The notes: generated by a model not told the origin, from the letters alone. DNA of 64,000 nucleotides from Gracilibacillus timonensis (GCF_900086715.1 NZ_FLKH01000011.1:62001-126000); one strand, 5' to 3'. Positions 33,900-44,005 are shown, numbered from the stretch's first letter. A program made the numbers and translations.

Positions 33900-34445
33900 G
33901 TGAAGATGAAAAAAAGATGGTGGTTCAGCTTGATTTTATTGTCATTTCTACTTGTTTTAAGTGCGTGTGGCAATAAAGCAGAAGTTGGCATGAATGAAAT
34001 GACTCTAAAAGAGTTAAAGGAAAAATTAGATAATGAAGAATCATTTCTTTTAGTAACATTCTCAGCAAGTAAGGAAGATGTGGAAAAATCGGAACTAGTA
34101 GAGGCATTTGATAAGTCATTGAACAAAGAAGAACAGACGGCTTTTTATGTGAATTTCGATGGGGAAAGTCAAGACACCCTTGATCAATTAGGTGAAAAAT
34201 ATACCCCTTCTGACTATAAAGGGGATGTATGGGAGCCAAAAGATGATGGATTGGTTCTAATTGAAGATGGTGGTGTAATGAAAAATCCAAGAGAAACACT
34301 GTTATCTCAATCATTAATTGAAGGCACAGCAAATGGAGATGACGGCTATGAAACTAGCTTTATGAAATACATGGATGATATAGATGCAGGGATTGCTAGT
34401 GCATTGGATTTTGCGGAGCAAAATAATATTGAATTAAGTTATTGA
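33900..34445 (+). CDS. Lipoprotein of unknown function
   Basis: 181 aa. Signal peptide with lipobox LSAC (Cys at about residue 24) after a basic MKMKKRWW start. The mature part is acidic and has a thioredoxin-like rhythm (SFLLVTFSASKEDVEK, then AFYVNFDGESQDTLDQLGEKY) without a CxxC. GTG 33900 fits the spacing from GGAG; ATG 33906 is possible. It starts a three-gene insertion between VirD4/YdbC and VirB6. Confidence 0.75.
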   Translation: MKMKKRWWFSLILLSFLLVLSACGNKAEVGMNEMTLKELKEKLDNEESFLLVTFSASKEDVEKSELVEAFDKSLNKEEQTAFYVNFDGESQDTLDQLGEKYTPSDYKGDVWEPKDDGLVLIEDGGVMKNPRETLLSQSLIEGTANGDDGYETSFMKYMDDIDAGIASALDFAEQNNIELSY

Positions 34446-34610
34446 TATTTAATATATGCAAAACTAATATCAGATATTTACTCTAAGGAATTGTTTTATT
34501 CCTTAATACGATTGAGCTATTTTATCAAAAAACTAGTTTATATTTGACATTAACGTTGCGTAATACTGTAGCTTAATAACCAAACGATAATTTATAAGAG
34601 AGTTGATAAG

Positions 34611-35426
34611 ATGAATGCTTATGAAGTTATGGATACATTAAGTCAGTATGGTGAATTGCTTGAAATTCAGGATTTAGAAAAACGCAAAGATTATTTCCGT
34701 TATGAAATGATGGAACCATTCAAACAAATGTGGAATTTAATTAACGTTCCCATAAAAGCGAAACAACAAAATGGATATGACGTTATCATGGCATCAAAAA
34801 TGCTTGGTTTTGCTGATGTTTCAGATGATGAAAATATTAGAGAAGGATTATCTATTCTAAGAGAAAATAACTCCTATGCGGTTGCCGAAAACGCTCTTAA
34901 AAATTGCATTGCTAAAGCGAATAATGCGGGATTGAAGATAAATGCGGATGAAATCAAATTTGGATTATATATTTCAGACCCTGAAAAACTAAAGCTACAG
35001 AAAGGATATACAGGGTTTGGTGGAATACCGGGCTTTATAACTGTAAATATATATCCAAACGATTATAATTTACCCAAAATACCGGCAGTTATAGCCCATG
35101 AATTTAACCATAATATACGTTTTTCTTATTTTGATTGGGATCATGGGAATGTAACAGTAGGAGATTATCTCGTTATAGAGGGTTTAGCTGAATCATTTGC
35201 AAAAGAATTATACGGAACGGAGCAAATAGGTCCTTGGGTTACCAACATGGATAAGGAGGAGTTGAAGTATTCAATCGATGTTATCGGCGAATCCCTTGAT
35301 ATAAAAGGATTTGCAGTTGGCTACAAGACCGTTCAATCCTTTATGGAGAAGGATAATAAGACGATATACGAAGCGACTTTGGCCTCAACTGATGAAATAA
35401 TTAATGGCTCCGAATTATTCTCCTAG
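34611..35426 (+). CDS. DUF2268-type putative zinc metalloprotease
   Basis: 271 aa. The motif AVIAHEFNHNIRF (HExxH) with a downstream IEGLAESFAKELYG (third ligand Glu) identifies the predicted Zn-dependent protease domain DUF2268. No signal peptide, so probably intracellular. It sits among cargo genes rather than transfer genes. Confidence 0.85.
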   Translation: MNAYEVMDTLSQYGELLEIQDLEKRKDYFRYEMMEPFKQMWNLINVPIKAKQQNGYDVIMASKMLGFADVSDDENIREGLSILRENNSYAVAENALKNCIAKANNAGLKINADEIKFGLYISDPEKLKLQKGYTGFGGIPGFITVNIYPNDYNLPKIPAVIAHEFNHNIRFSYFDWDHGNVTVGDYLVIEGLAESFAKELYGTEQIGPWVTNMDKEELKYSIDVIGESLDIKGFAVGYKTVQSFMEKDNKTIYEATLASTDEIINGSELFS

Positions 35427-35521
35427 TTCAACAAACGGGTACAAACCTAATAAAGAATATTGCACGTATCTCATGTAAGGATTATTTTATTAATCAACGT
35501 TTAAAAAAAGGAGGGGAAATA

Positions 35522-35809
35522 ATGAATAAAAAGAAACTAAGGTATGCCATATTGAAAGAAATTGACAACGGTAATAAAGCACTTACTGAAGAGAATTTTG
35601 CGGTTACCGCAGATCAATTTGATGAAGCTATTAGGTTTCTTAACAGAGAAAATTATTTAGGAGGGGTTTTCTATGCGGACGATAGACCATGGTTAATTGA
35701 GGGGACAGCTTATTTAACAGAAGATGGCGAGAGTTACTTAGAAGAAAACAGTTCATTAGCTAAGACATATAAAGGTTTAAAAGAAATAAGGGATTGGTTA
35801 AAACTATAG
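35522..35809 (+). CDS. YjcQ family protein
   Basis: 95 aa winged-helix-like protein; LRYAILKEIDNGNKALTEEN and YLTEDGESYLEEN are as in phage/ICE YjcQ proteins. Function unknown. Own ribosome binding site (AGGAGGGG). Ends the cargo insertion. Confidence 0.8.
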   Translation: MNKKKLRYAILKEIDNGNKALTEENFAVTADQFDEAIRFLNRENYLGGVFYADDRPWLIEGTAYLTEDGESYLEENSSLAKTYKGLKEIRDWLKL

Positions 35810-35919
35810 TGACCTATAGTAAGCTGTTAATTCTTTGTGCTGCAATCTTTGCGCGTTAACGGTACAAGGAGATACCGTGGTACCAAAAGTCTTACATTCT
35901 TAATTATAAGTTCAACAAA

Positions 35920-35950
35920 AAGAATCCATTTTCCATGGGTTCTTTTTTTA
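35920..35950 (+). terminator. Intrinsic terminator after yjcQ
   Basis: AAGAATCCA pairs with TGGGTTCTT (one mismatch) and is followed by TTTTTT. It is immediately before the VirB6-like gene. Confidence 0.75.
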
Positions 35951-35976
35951 ATTCCTAAAGGTGGTGAAAACAATAT

Positions 35977-37851
35977 ATGAACGATGAGGCAATGAAAAAG
36001 TTATATGAGGATTTATCGGACATACTCGATATTTCCAGTGGCTGGCTGTATGATGATCTTCTCCGAAATATCGGTTGGGGCATTATACAGCTTTTAGTAT
36101 GGATTAATGATTGGATTGAAGGCGTTGCTACGAAAGTAATTACCTTAGGTGGCTTGTATGACAGTGAAGACATGGGTGGTTTCATAGATGTCTTGCAGCC
36201 CCTTGCAATCGGGCTATTTGTTGTTTCTGTAACAGTCCTTGGTTTTATGTTCATGCTGAATAAAGTTGAAAAACGGAATGAAATCATTATGAATGTGTTA
36301 ATTGCAGTTAGTGTCATTGTCATTCTTCCCAGTTTAATGGGAATGATGGAGGATTTGCTGCATAAAGGGCTAGATACGGTGGAGGCAGATGGGAATATTT
36401 CTGATAATGTCTTAAAAAGAAATATCTCTGATTTAAAATACTATCTGGATAGTGATTTCAACTATGCTGATGGGACAAATAAAGACACTGTAATGGGTGA
36501 TGAGAATACATTGCCACATCCTCCTCATCGAACAGAAAAGGATATTGGAACAAGTAATTACTATTATGCAAATAAGCTGAAGAACCCCGATTTGATTGAT
36601 GTAACCGAAAAGCTTGATATCTATGAAGATGAAGGTTGGTTTAGTTGGACAACAGAAGATTGGGTTAAGGAATTGACGAACGATGAAAAGGAGTTTTTAA
36701 AACATACACTTATTCAAAATGGAGATGGTACTTCACGAGTTGAAAAACTAAGTGAAAACTCGGTTCCAGCGACGAACTTAGGGCAGCAAAGTTATTACCG
36801 TTATCACGTCAATTGGGCTATTGCCATTACGATATTGGCCGTAACAGGATTTGCCTTAACTGTAACAACATTAAAAATTGGCCGTGCCATGTTTGATTTA
36901 GCTTTTCATCAAATTTACGCTATGTTCACCGCATCAACGGATATAACAGGTGGTCAGCGTTTGAAGAAAGTGTTAACAGAAATCGTTAGTACGTTTGCTG
37001 TTATCTTTGTGATGATTGTACTTCTGAAATTGTTCATTATCTATGCACAGTGGGCGAACGATTTGGAGCAAGAGATTGGCATTGTAGGTGTCATTATCTT
37101 GCTCATTGCTGGTGCATGGGCGCTTATTGATGCTCCAGACATTGTACAGCGAACAATGGGAATAGATGCAGGACTCCGTTCAGGATGGCAGGCGATGATG
37201 GGCGCATATGCTGGTACGAAAATGGCTGGTGCTGGTGCATCCATGGTAGGAAAAGGTGCTGGGAAAGTTGTTAAGACTGGTGGCAAAACAGCAGGAGGTA
37301 TTGGTGCAGGTGGAGTTGGTGCATACAAAGGGATGAAAGCCGGTATGCGAAACAACAATACGAAGCCTGTTCCTCCGCGCAATCCAGATCAAAAAGCTTC
37401 TCAAAATGAGCAACAATTTTCAACGAATGCCATAAACAATCCAAACGTTGAATCAAAAACAAACACTGTTCCAACAAAGCCAAATACAAGTATTCCCGGC
37501 CGCAGTGGTTCGCTGGCAAGTAGTATCCCTGTCAATACAAGTAATGTGTCAGGAAGTGATAGTGACGGGTCCAGTAATGTAGGTGGAGGAGCAACTTCAT
37601 CTAGTCAGCATAAGCCGCTTGTCAATGCTGGTGGACAAGGATATACTCATCCGCAACGCAAACATACGTTACTTGGCGGAAATCGTACTGTACAACGTGC
37701 AAATCATTTTCTTTCACGAGCACATAATACAGGTTATGACATTGGACAAAAATTGAGCCAATTTAAAGGAAACGTACAACAGGCGAAGCAAATCAAAATA
37801 GAAAAAAGGGGATTAAAATCAAATGAAATACGAGATACCGAAAGAGATTAA
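35977..37851 (+). CDS. VirB6/TrbL-like membrane protein
   Basis: 624 aa. Predicted helices near residues 30, 75-95, 107-125, 275-300, 335-360 and 375-390, then a Gly/Ala-rich segment (about 410-450) and a long polar Ser/Asn/Pro tail. This is typical of the polytopic channel subunit of Gram-positive type IV systems. It overlaps the following PrgI-like gene by 29 bases. Confidence 0.82.
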   Translation: MNDEAMKKLYEDLSDILDISSGWLYDDLLRNIGWGIIQLLVWINDWIEGVATKVITLGGLYDSEDMGGFIDVLQPLAIGLFVVSVTVLGFMFMLNKVEKRNEIIMNVLIAVSVIVILPSLMGMMEDLLHKGLDTVEADGNISDNVLKRNISDLKYYLDSDFNYADGTNKDTVMGDENTLPHPPHRTEKDIGTSNYYYANKLKNPDLIDVTEKLDIYEDEGWFSWTTEDWVKELTNDEKEFLKHTLIQNGDGTSRVEKLSENSVPATNLGQQSYYRYHVNWAIAITILAVTGFALTVTTLKIGRAMFDLAFHQIYAMFTASTDITGGQRLKKVLTEIVSTFAVIFVMIVLLKLFIIYAQWANDLEQEIGIVGVIILLIAGAWALIDAPDIVQRTMGIDAGLRSGWQAMMGAYAGTKMAGAGASMVGKGAGKVVKTGGKTAGGIGAGGVGAYKGMKAGMRNNNTKPVPPRNPDQKASQNEQQFSTNAINNPNVESKTNTVPTKPNTSIPGRSGSLASSIPVNTSNVSGSDSDGSSNVGGGATSSSQHKPLVNAGGQGYTHPQRKHTLLGGNRTVQRANHFLSRAHNTGYDIGQKLSQFKGNVQQAKQIKIEKRGLKSNEIRDTERD

Positions 37852-38146
37852 GTCCAAGCCAAAAATAGTAGGATTAGAAATGAGGGAGCTGGTCATTATT
37901 TTGATTAGCTCTCTTTTATTATTAACGGTCTTACGGGAATTGGTGCATAGCCTATTTGTTCTATTTTATTTCGGTATAGCCATCATAGGCATGATTTATT
38001 TGTTTCTGCCGAGCGGTAACAATCCCGAGAAGCGAAATTATGAATCTATCCTATTAATGTTTCGCCATAAAAAGGGAGTGTACCATGCAATGGATAGAAA
38101 TGAAGTAGAAAATGAACAGTTTCTAAAAGACAAGGAGGGTGAGTAA
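37823..38146 (+). CDS. PrgI/VirB3-like (DUF5592) membrane protein
   Basis: 107 aa. N-terminal MKYEIPKEIKSKPKIVGLEM is followed by two adjacent membrane helices (about 25-45 and 48-66), the PrgI/VirB3 arrangement. Small subunit always found just before VirB4. Confidence 0.8.
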   Translation: MKYEIPKEIKSKPKIVGLEMRELVIILISSLLLLTVLRELVHSLFVLFYFGIAIIGMIYLFLPSGNNPEKRNYESILLMFRHKKGVYHAMDRNEVENEQFLKDKEGE

Positions 38147-38151
38147 ACAGA

Positions 38152-38847
38152 ATGCAACCCTTAAAGTTAATTAAATCAAATCCGGAAAAGCTGGATGAGG
38201 ACACATGTGAAGAAGAGACGGAAATGGTTACAAAGACAAATAAAAAACCTAACAAAATGGTTCAGCTACTGCAAAAGCTCAAACATCAGAAGAAAGTGAA
38301 AAAAGAATTTCAAGAAGATATGAAAGAACAAGGCAAAAAGCCCAAGTTGTTAAAACAAACATCCGATATTCTTCCTTTTGTACAAATACACGATGATTAC
38401 ATTCTGCTGAAAGAAGGGGTCATGGACATTTTTCAAGTGGAAACAAAAAACATTCATGCTTTAAATGATGCGGACTTAAATTATTTGCTGTTAAATCGAG
38501 CGCAATTCCTCAGAAGTTATTTTCGTTCTTTCAAGGAAGTCATATTAAACTTTCCGACAAATACGGAAGTACAGCGAGCATATTGGGTGAAAAAACAGCA
38601 ACAGGCAAAGAATGTTTCACGTTTAAAGTATATTGAGCAAAAGTTATTCGAATTTGAGTATTTAGAAAGAGAACGGTATAATCGGGAGTTTTTCATGTTT
38701 ATCTATGCAGATGATAAAGAAGAACTGGAAGATCGAAAAAATGATTGTAGGCAAGGGATGCAAAGTTCATTTCCATTGCGGGAGTTACCTAAGAACAAAA
38801 AAGAGCAGATATTGTTTCTATTAAATAATCAAAATACGCAACTTTAA
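38152..38847 (+). CDS. VirB4-associated conjugation protein (N-terminal-like domain)
   Basis: 231 aa. After a Lys-rich start it has TSDILPFVQIHDDYILLKEG and DADLNYLLLNRAQFLRSYFR, which resemble the N-terminal (TraD/TrsD-type) region normally upstream of VirB4 ATPases. Together with the next gene it would form a split VirB4. The stop is 7 bases before the virB4 start. Confidence 0.75.
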   Translation: MQPLKLIKSNPEKLDEDTCEEETEMVTKTNKKPNKMVQLLQKLKHQKKVKKEFQEDMKEQGKKPKLLKQTSDILPFVQIHDDYILLKEGVMDIFQVETKNIHALNDADLNYLLLNRAQFLRSYFRSFKEVILNFPTNTEVQRAYWVKKQQQAKNVSRLKYIEQKLFEFEYLERERYNREFFMFIYADDKEELEDRKNDCRQGMQSSFPLRELPKNKKEQILFLLNNQNTQL

Positions 38848-38854
38848 AGAGAGG

Positions 38855-40825
38855 ATGGTAGGTGTGAAACAACATACAAATACTTTTATTGAGGAAGAAA
38901 AGTATTCTAAGAAACCAAAACTGGATAAAGCATTTTTAACGAAAATACAACCCCAAGGCGGTATCAGTTTTAAAGATAAGTACATTCAAAAAGGAGACGG
39001 TTATGAAGGGTGCGTCCATGTGTGGGATTATCCTTCCAACGTCAATTTGCTTTGGTTGGATAAAGTGATGGCTATGTATGATGTTACCGTTGTGGCTGAT
39101 GTGACCACGATGGATCAGGATGAAACGATTAGTTCTATCAATAAGAGTATGGTGGAACATGATGTCCGTTTTCGTAGCGCGAAACAAGAATCTGACCGGA
39201 TGGATGCCCAGCGAAGTTATAAAGAAATGGAAGATTTATATCAGCAAATTTCTGAAATGGGGGAAGTCATTAAACTGCTTCATATTCGCTTATTTGTTGC
39301 TTCACCGACAATCTGGGAATTGGAGAGAAAGGTGGAGCAAACCATATCTAAACTCAATTCCATCGGATTTAAAGGGCAAATATTTTTGAACGAAACCTAC
39401 TATGAATGGCAATCATTGTTCCTGCCTTATGAGCAACAAATTAGATTTCCGAATAAAAGAGAGGGAAAAGGGATGCCAGCAATTACGCTTGCCTCTGGAT
39501 TACCGTACCACTTCTCAGAGTTAAATGATCGAACAGGCAGTTTTCTAGGTACATCATTTACCGGTGGAAATGTTCTATTCGATTTGTTTCATAAAGATAA
39601 ACTAAGACGCTTTTACAATGCAGTTGTTGTTGGAAAAATGGGTGCTGGTAAATCGACTACGTTAAAAAAGTTACTTATGGATAATGAAGCAAGGGGAAAT
39701 TTCATTCGAGGATTTGATGTGACAGGAGAATTTAAAACCTTAGTCGATGCACTGGGAGGGCAATCCATTAGTTTGGATGGCAGTGATGGGATTATTAATC
39801 CATTACAGATCTATCGGGCAGATGATAAAAGTAATTACAAGGAAGAACAGGCAAGCTTTGAACAATATGAAAAGCAGTGCTTTATGCAACATATATCAAA
39901 GGTTGCTATCTTTTATGAATTTCTTGCTGGCAGTCCTTCTACAGAGGAAATTGAAGAATTTAAAAAGATCTTACGCATGTTTTATGAATCGCTGGGCTTT
40001 ATGGAAAAAACTAAAGCAACAGGTGTGACGACATTGGGAAACAAAGAATATCCAATCTTTAGCGACTTGCTAGAATATATTCGAGAACAGCTATATGACA
40101 ACCCAGAGAAACGAACGATACGTCCTGAATTATCTATTTCACGGGTGGATAGGTTGGAGAAAATTGAATTAGTCGTTGATAACTTAGTGAACAGCTACGC
40201 TTCATTGTTTAACGGTCATACAACGATTCAGGATATCACCGATGAACAAGTGATTTTCTTTTCTATCCGTAACCTGACGAAATTGGAAAAGAATGTGTTT
40301 CAAGCACAAATGTATAATACATTAAATTTAATCTGGGATAACTTGATCCAAGTGGGAGCAAGACAAATGAAACAGATGTATCAGAGTGAAACGTTTGACC
40401 CTGATGATGCCGTCCGATTTTTAATTATGATTGATGAAGCACATCGTTTAGTTAATGCTGAAAATATGTTAGCTGTCTCATTCTTAACAGATTTTGCAAG
40501 AGAAGCCCGTAAATATTTTGGTGGGATGATTTTAGCAAGTCAATCCATTAGAGACTTTGTTCCAGATAATAAAGACACTGCAACTGTCACAAAAATACGT
40601 ACGTTATTTGAACTAACTCAATATAAGTTTGTGATGCAGCAGGACTCAAACACATTGGATTCTTTACGAACAATTTTTGAAGGGCAACTAACGGAAAGCG
40701 AATTGGAACACGTCCCTCAACTCCAGCAGGGAGATTGTTTATTAAGTATTTCAGGTGTAGGAAACATCATGTTATCCATTGAGGCAAGTGAAGAAGAATT
40801 AAAACTGTTCACTGGAGGGTTGTAA
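38855..40825 (+). CDS. virB4: VirB4/TrsE-type secretion ATPase
   Basis: 656 aa. Walker A NAVVVGKMGAGKSTTLKKLL near residue 260 and Walker B FLIMIDEAHRLVNAE near residue 530, followed by FGGMILASQSIRDF. Motor of the type IV channel. Complete length for the family. Confidence 0.95.
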   Translation: MVGVKQHTNTFIEEEKYSKKPKLDKAFLTKIQPQGGISFKDKYIQKGDGYEGCVHVWDYPSNVNLLWLDKVMAMYDVTVVADVTTMDQDETISSINKSMVEHDVRFRSAKQESDRMDAQRSYKEMEDLYQQISEMGEVIKLLHIRLFVASPTIWELERKVEQTISKLNSIGFKGQIFLNETYYEWQSLFLPYEQQIRFPNKREGKGMPAITLASGLPYHFSELNDRTGSFLGTSFTGGNVLFDLFHKDKLRRFYNAVVVGKMGAGKSTTLKKLLMDNEARGNFIRGFDVTGEFKTLVDALGGQSISLDGSDGIINPLQIYRADDKSNYKEEQASFEQYEKQCFMQHISKVAIFYEFLAGSPSTEEIEEFKKILRMFYESLGFMEKTKATGVTTLGNKEYPIFSDLLEYIREQLYDNPEKRTIRPELSISRVDRLEKIELVVDNLVNSYASLFNGHTTIQDITDEQVIFFSIRNLTKLEKNVFQAQMYNTLNLIWDNLIQVGARQMKQMYQSETFDPDDAVRFLIMIDEAHRLVNAENMLAVSFLTDFAREARKYFGGMILASQSIRDFVPDNKDTATVTKIRTLFELTQYKFVMQQDSNTLDSLRTIFEGQLTESELEHVPQLQQGDCLLSISGVGNIMLSIEASEEELKLFTGGL

Positions 40826-40828
40826 ACG

Positions 40829-41539
40829 ATGCGAGAAGATAATCATGAAAAACGAATGTTTTATAAGTTTATCTTTCTATTAGTCGTGACAGGTTTAATT
40901 GTGATTGTTTGGATATGGAAATGGACTGCCGATGATCCAAAAGAGCAAGATCCGAAAGAAATGTTTGAAACGTCCAGCCAACAAGAAAACATGCAAGAGC
41001 CGGTTAATATAGATGAGGAAAAAATAAATGCTGTATTAAAAGATGAAGGAGAATCCAAGAAGCCGGACGCAGCAGATGAAAATAAGCAAAGTGAACAAAC
41101 AGAAAGTAATCAGGAAGAGGACGATTTAGAACAAAAATATATCATCCAATATAGTGAACGGGAAGTGGAACAAGCGAAAGAGCAGGCAGAAAAGGTGCTT
41201 GCTCTTTATTTGTTGCAAGTAACGGATTGGGATAAATGGGAGGGTGCAGTTACAGCAAATTATCTTGAAAATGTTCAAAAGGAAATGACAAACTTTAAAG
41301 ACGAAAAAGCAAAAAGAGAACTGGATACAATTGATCTATTTGTCTCTCAACCTTTGAAAGATGGAGAAATAATGTATGGCGCATATGCGACATGGCATGT
41401 AACTGTGAAAGGAAAATCAACATCTAAACCAATGCAGTTATACTATATTACATTACAAAAGGCAGGTGATAAGTGGATTGTTAGCAACATGGTGACACCG
41501 AATAATCAAAACATGGAAGGAGAAGGGAAGAAGAATTAG
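40829..41539 (+). CDS. VirB8/TcpC-like bitopic membrane protein
   Basis: 236 aa: short cytosolic start, one membrane helix (about 12-32), a long acidic Gln/Glu linker, then a domain with an NTF2-like pattern (AEKVLALYLLQVTDWDKWEG and MYGAYATWHVTVKGKSTSKP). Matches VirB8-fold scaffolds of Gram-positive systems. Its stop overlaps the next start by one base. Confidence 0.75.
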   Translation: MREDNHEKRMFYKFIFLLVVTGLIVIVWIWKWTADDPKEQDPKEMFETSSQQENMQEPVNIDEEKINAVLKDEGESKKPDAADENKQSEQTESNQEEDDLEQKYIIQYSEREVEQAKEQAEKVLALYLLQVTDWDKWEGAVTANYLENVQKEMTNFKDEKAKRELDTIDLFVSQPLKDGEIMYGAYATWHVTVKGKSTSKPMQLYYITLQKAGDKWIVSNMVTPNNQNMEGEGKKN

Positions 41540-42678
41540 TGAAGCATTTAAAACAATTTGCAAAACATCTGATAAGGAAAAAGCTACTCGTAGGAACGGG
41601 TAGTTTTTTAATTGCGAACATTATTCCTGTCCTAATCTTTCTTGTTCTTTGTACATTGTTGATGGCGGTTATTGGTGCATTAAGTGGTAGTGTTGATCAT
41701 CAGCATAATGGTGAAGGCGATGATGGTGGAGGTAGTTATATTTGCTCTCCAACAGGTGATATGAATCAAAAGGAATGGGACAATTATTTTAAGCATCAAG
41801 ATCGTTCTGGCGTTTTTAAGGGATATGGTGATGACATTATCGAACTATCTGAAGAAAAGGGAATTGATCCAATTCTTTTTGGTGCTATCGCTTTACATGA
41901 AACAGGTTACGGAACTTCCAGTGGAGTAGTCGATAAAAATAATCCTGGAGGGTTAATGGATCCTGCAACAGATTGGCAAACGCTACAACGTTTTCCAACA
42001 TTAAAAGATGGTTTAGAAGCCATGGCAGATACTTTATATAATCGTATTATTGTAGATGGATTAGTAACAATTGAACAACTGGGGGAAGTGTATGCTCCGA
42101 TTGGCGCAGAAAATGATCCAAACAATTTAAACAAACATTGGATGCCAACGATGAAAAAGTTAACTGCAAACATGGGTGGATTAACCATGAATTGTGAAGC
42201 AGAAGATCATGTTGATATGGATTTAATCGGTGGTAAGTCTTGGGTTTCACCATATACCAAAACCATTACTTCCGGCTTTGGTTATCGTTCAGGATGTGGA
42301 AATTGCACCACATTTCATGCCGGATTAGACATTGCAAGTGCCGGGATAAGGAATACGCCGATTGTGTCCTTTTCGGATGGAAAAGTGACCATAAGCGAAT
42401 CGAACGGAACAACATTTGACTCCACTTTAGAAAATATGGGAAAAGGTTATGGCTGGTATATAGAAGTTGATCATGGTAACGGAATTAAAACCCGTTATGC
42501 TCATATGGGCAAGAAAGGAATACCTGTCGGAAGTGAAGTGAAGGCAGGTGATGTGATTGGTCATGTTGGTTCAACCGGGGCATCAACTGCGCCTCATCTT
42601 CATTTTGAGATTTTAATGGAGGGGGAGAAGGTTGACCCTATGCCACACGTCAAATCATTTTTAACAGGCGAAAAATGA
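41539..42678 (+). CDS. Bifunctional peptidoglycan hydrolase (glucosaminidase-like + M23 peptidase)
   Basis: 379 aa, GTG start. A membrane helix at 17-45 anchors it. A lysozyme/glucosaminidase-like domain (IDPILFGAIALHETGYGTSS, residues 105-215) is followed by an M23/LytM peptidase with the ligands HAGLDIAS and APHLHFEI. It locally opens the wall for the transfer channel. Both domains look intact. Confidence 0.9.
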   Translation: MKHLKQFAKHLIRKKLLVGTGSFLIANIIPVLIFLVLCTLLMAVIGALSGSVDHQHNGEGDDGGGSYICSPTGDMNQKEWDNYFKHQDRSGVFKGYGDDIIELSEEKGIDPILFGAIALHETGYGTSSGVVDKNNPGGLMDPATDWQTLQRFPTLKDGLEAMADTLYNRIIVDGLVTIEQLGEVYAPIGAENDPNNLNKHWMPTMKKLTANMGGLTMNCEAEDHVDMDLIGGKSWVSPYTKTITSGFGYRSGCGNCTTFHAGLDIASAGIRNTPIVSFSDGKVTISESNGTTFDSTLENMGKGYGWYIEVDHGNGIKTRYAHMGKKGIPVGSEVKAGDVIGHVGSTGASTAPHLHFEILMEGEKVDPMPHVKSFLTGEK

Positions 42679-42701
42679 TAAGGGAAGGAGGATTTAGCCG
42701 C

Positions 42702-43787
42702 GTGAAAAGTAAATTCAATCGTGGAAGGGAAAATAAAGTCTATATTGGCATTATCGTTACACTAGGCGTTTTGCTTGGTGTTTTTTTAACGTCTAAATCA
42801 TGGATGTATGATGATAGTGCCATCGCACAAACGCCATATAATAAATCCGTCAATGGCTTAAATCAAACAACATTAGTTTTAAGGAGTTGGGAGTATAATC
42901 CGAAGAATCAACTCATGGAGGTAACGATTGAAACGGTTCATACGGGTACCGATGCAGCGGAACCGACATTTACGTTTGAAGCAAAGGGAGAGGAATCAAA
43001 AGAAACCTACCCAGCAAAAAAAGTGTATGAATCCGACAATGTGATGGTCATTCACATTGAACATGTTCCAACTGAATACCGTGTTATCGGTTTGTTTGTG
43101 ACAGAACACCGGGATGACAAAATACTGAAACAAGAGTATAAACGACAACTGGAAAATGATAGTGATGTTGCTACAGAGGAGACAGATAAAATTAAAAAGT
43201 CCGATTTGCCGAAGCCGGAAGATGTGATTATTGTGGGGGATTATCGTGAAATTGAAGTAAATAAGAACCTTGTTGCAAAATCGGATAAGGCATATCAAAA
43301 AGAAGCAATAGTCACAGACATGGAACGAATTAAACAAGAAATATCTACAATTATAGATGAAAATATTCCTTTCCAAGAGGAATTAATTGCGACTTTAACA
43401 AAGGAGAAAACATCATTAAAAAATGAAATGGAATTTGAAACGAAGGAAGAACAAACTGAAACAGAAAAGGAAATTGACAAAAAGAAGAATGCCATTTCCA
43501 GCGCAGAGGAAGAAATTGAAGCATACAAATCAAAGGTAAAAGAGCTCAAGGAAAAGTACGATAATCGGGAAGAAAAACTCGATGCACTGCTTCATCCTGA
43601 ACGTCAATTAGCAGAAGAAAACCATGAACCAAAAGAAAAGAAACAGCAGCAAAAATCGAAAAAGAAACATGAAAAGCACCAGAAGCAGGATGCGAAAAAG
43701 CAGGACAATAAGGAAAAGGATCAATCTAAAAAGAAACAACAAAAGAAGGAAAATAAAGATGTGCCTTCAGGAAAAGAGGGGAAGTAA
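42702..43787 (+). CDS. Membrane-anchored coiled-coil protein of the transfer operon
   Basis: 361 aa from GTG 42702 (AAGGAGG 10 bases upstream); an earlier ATG 42675 lacks a site. One helix at about 12-30, a beta domain (to residue 150), then long coiled coil (about 195-310) and an extreme Lys/Gln/Glu tail. No known family. Last gene before the oriT-like region. Confidence 0.65.
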   Translation: MKSKFNRGRENKVYIGIIVTLGVLLGVFLTSKSWMYDDSAIAQTPYNKSVNGLNQTTLVLRSWEYNPKNQLMEVTIETVHTGTDAAEPTFTFEAKGEESKETYPAKKVYESDNVMVIHIEHVPTEYRVIGLFVTEHRDDKILKQEYKRQLENDSDVATEETDKIKKSDLPKPEDVIIVGDYREIEVNKNLVAKSDKAYQKEAIVTDMERIKQEISTIIDENIPFQEELIATLTKEKTSLKNEMEFETKEEQTETEKEIDKKKNAISSAEEEIEAYKSKVKELKEKYDNREEKLDALLHPERQLAEENHEPKEKKQQQKSKKKHEKHQKQDAKKQDNKEKDQSKKKQQKKENKDVPSGKEGK

Positions 43788-43794
43788 GCATCAA

Positions 43795-43931
43795 AAGGTC
43801 TATATAAAACCTATATATTCAGCAAGAAACACCTATATAAAAGGTATATTTACTATTGAAAAAATGGGCTTACTGGAAAACTAGGCGCTGCCTAGTCACC
43901 CACGCTATGTGGGTACACTTTCCCCTTATCC
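43795..43931 (+). promoter_or_regulatory. Candidate oriT
   Basis: Direct repeats of CTATATAAAA (about 43,799 and 43,833) are followed by two hairpins, CTAGGC/GCCTAG (43881-43895) and ACCCAC/GTGGGT (43898-43914), then ACACTTTCCCCTTATCC. Hairpins followed by a CCCTTA-type sequence resemble nic regions of MOBP/MOBQ plasmids. It lies directly before the relaxosome genes. The nick position is not established. Confidence 0.6.
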
Positions 43932-43939
43932 TGTTCAAC

Positions 43940-43970
43940 AATCCCTGTTCTTGTGAACGGGGATTTTCCT
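43940..43970 (+). terminator. Intrinsic terminator between transfer and relaxosome genes
   Basis: AATCCCTGTTC (43940-43950) pairs with GAACGGGGATT (one mismatch), with a 4-base loop and TTTT following. Confidence 0.75.
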
Positions 43971-44005
43971 ATTTTTTAAGCGACGCGTGGAAGGAGTGGA
44001 TTTGA

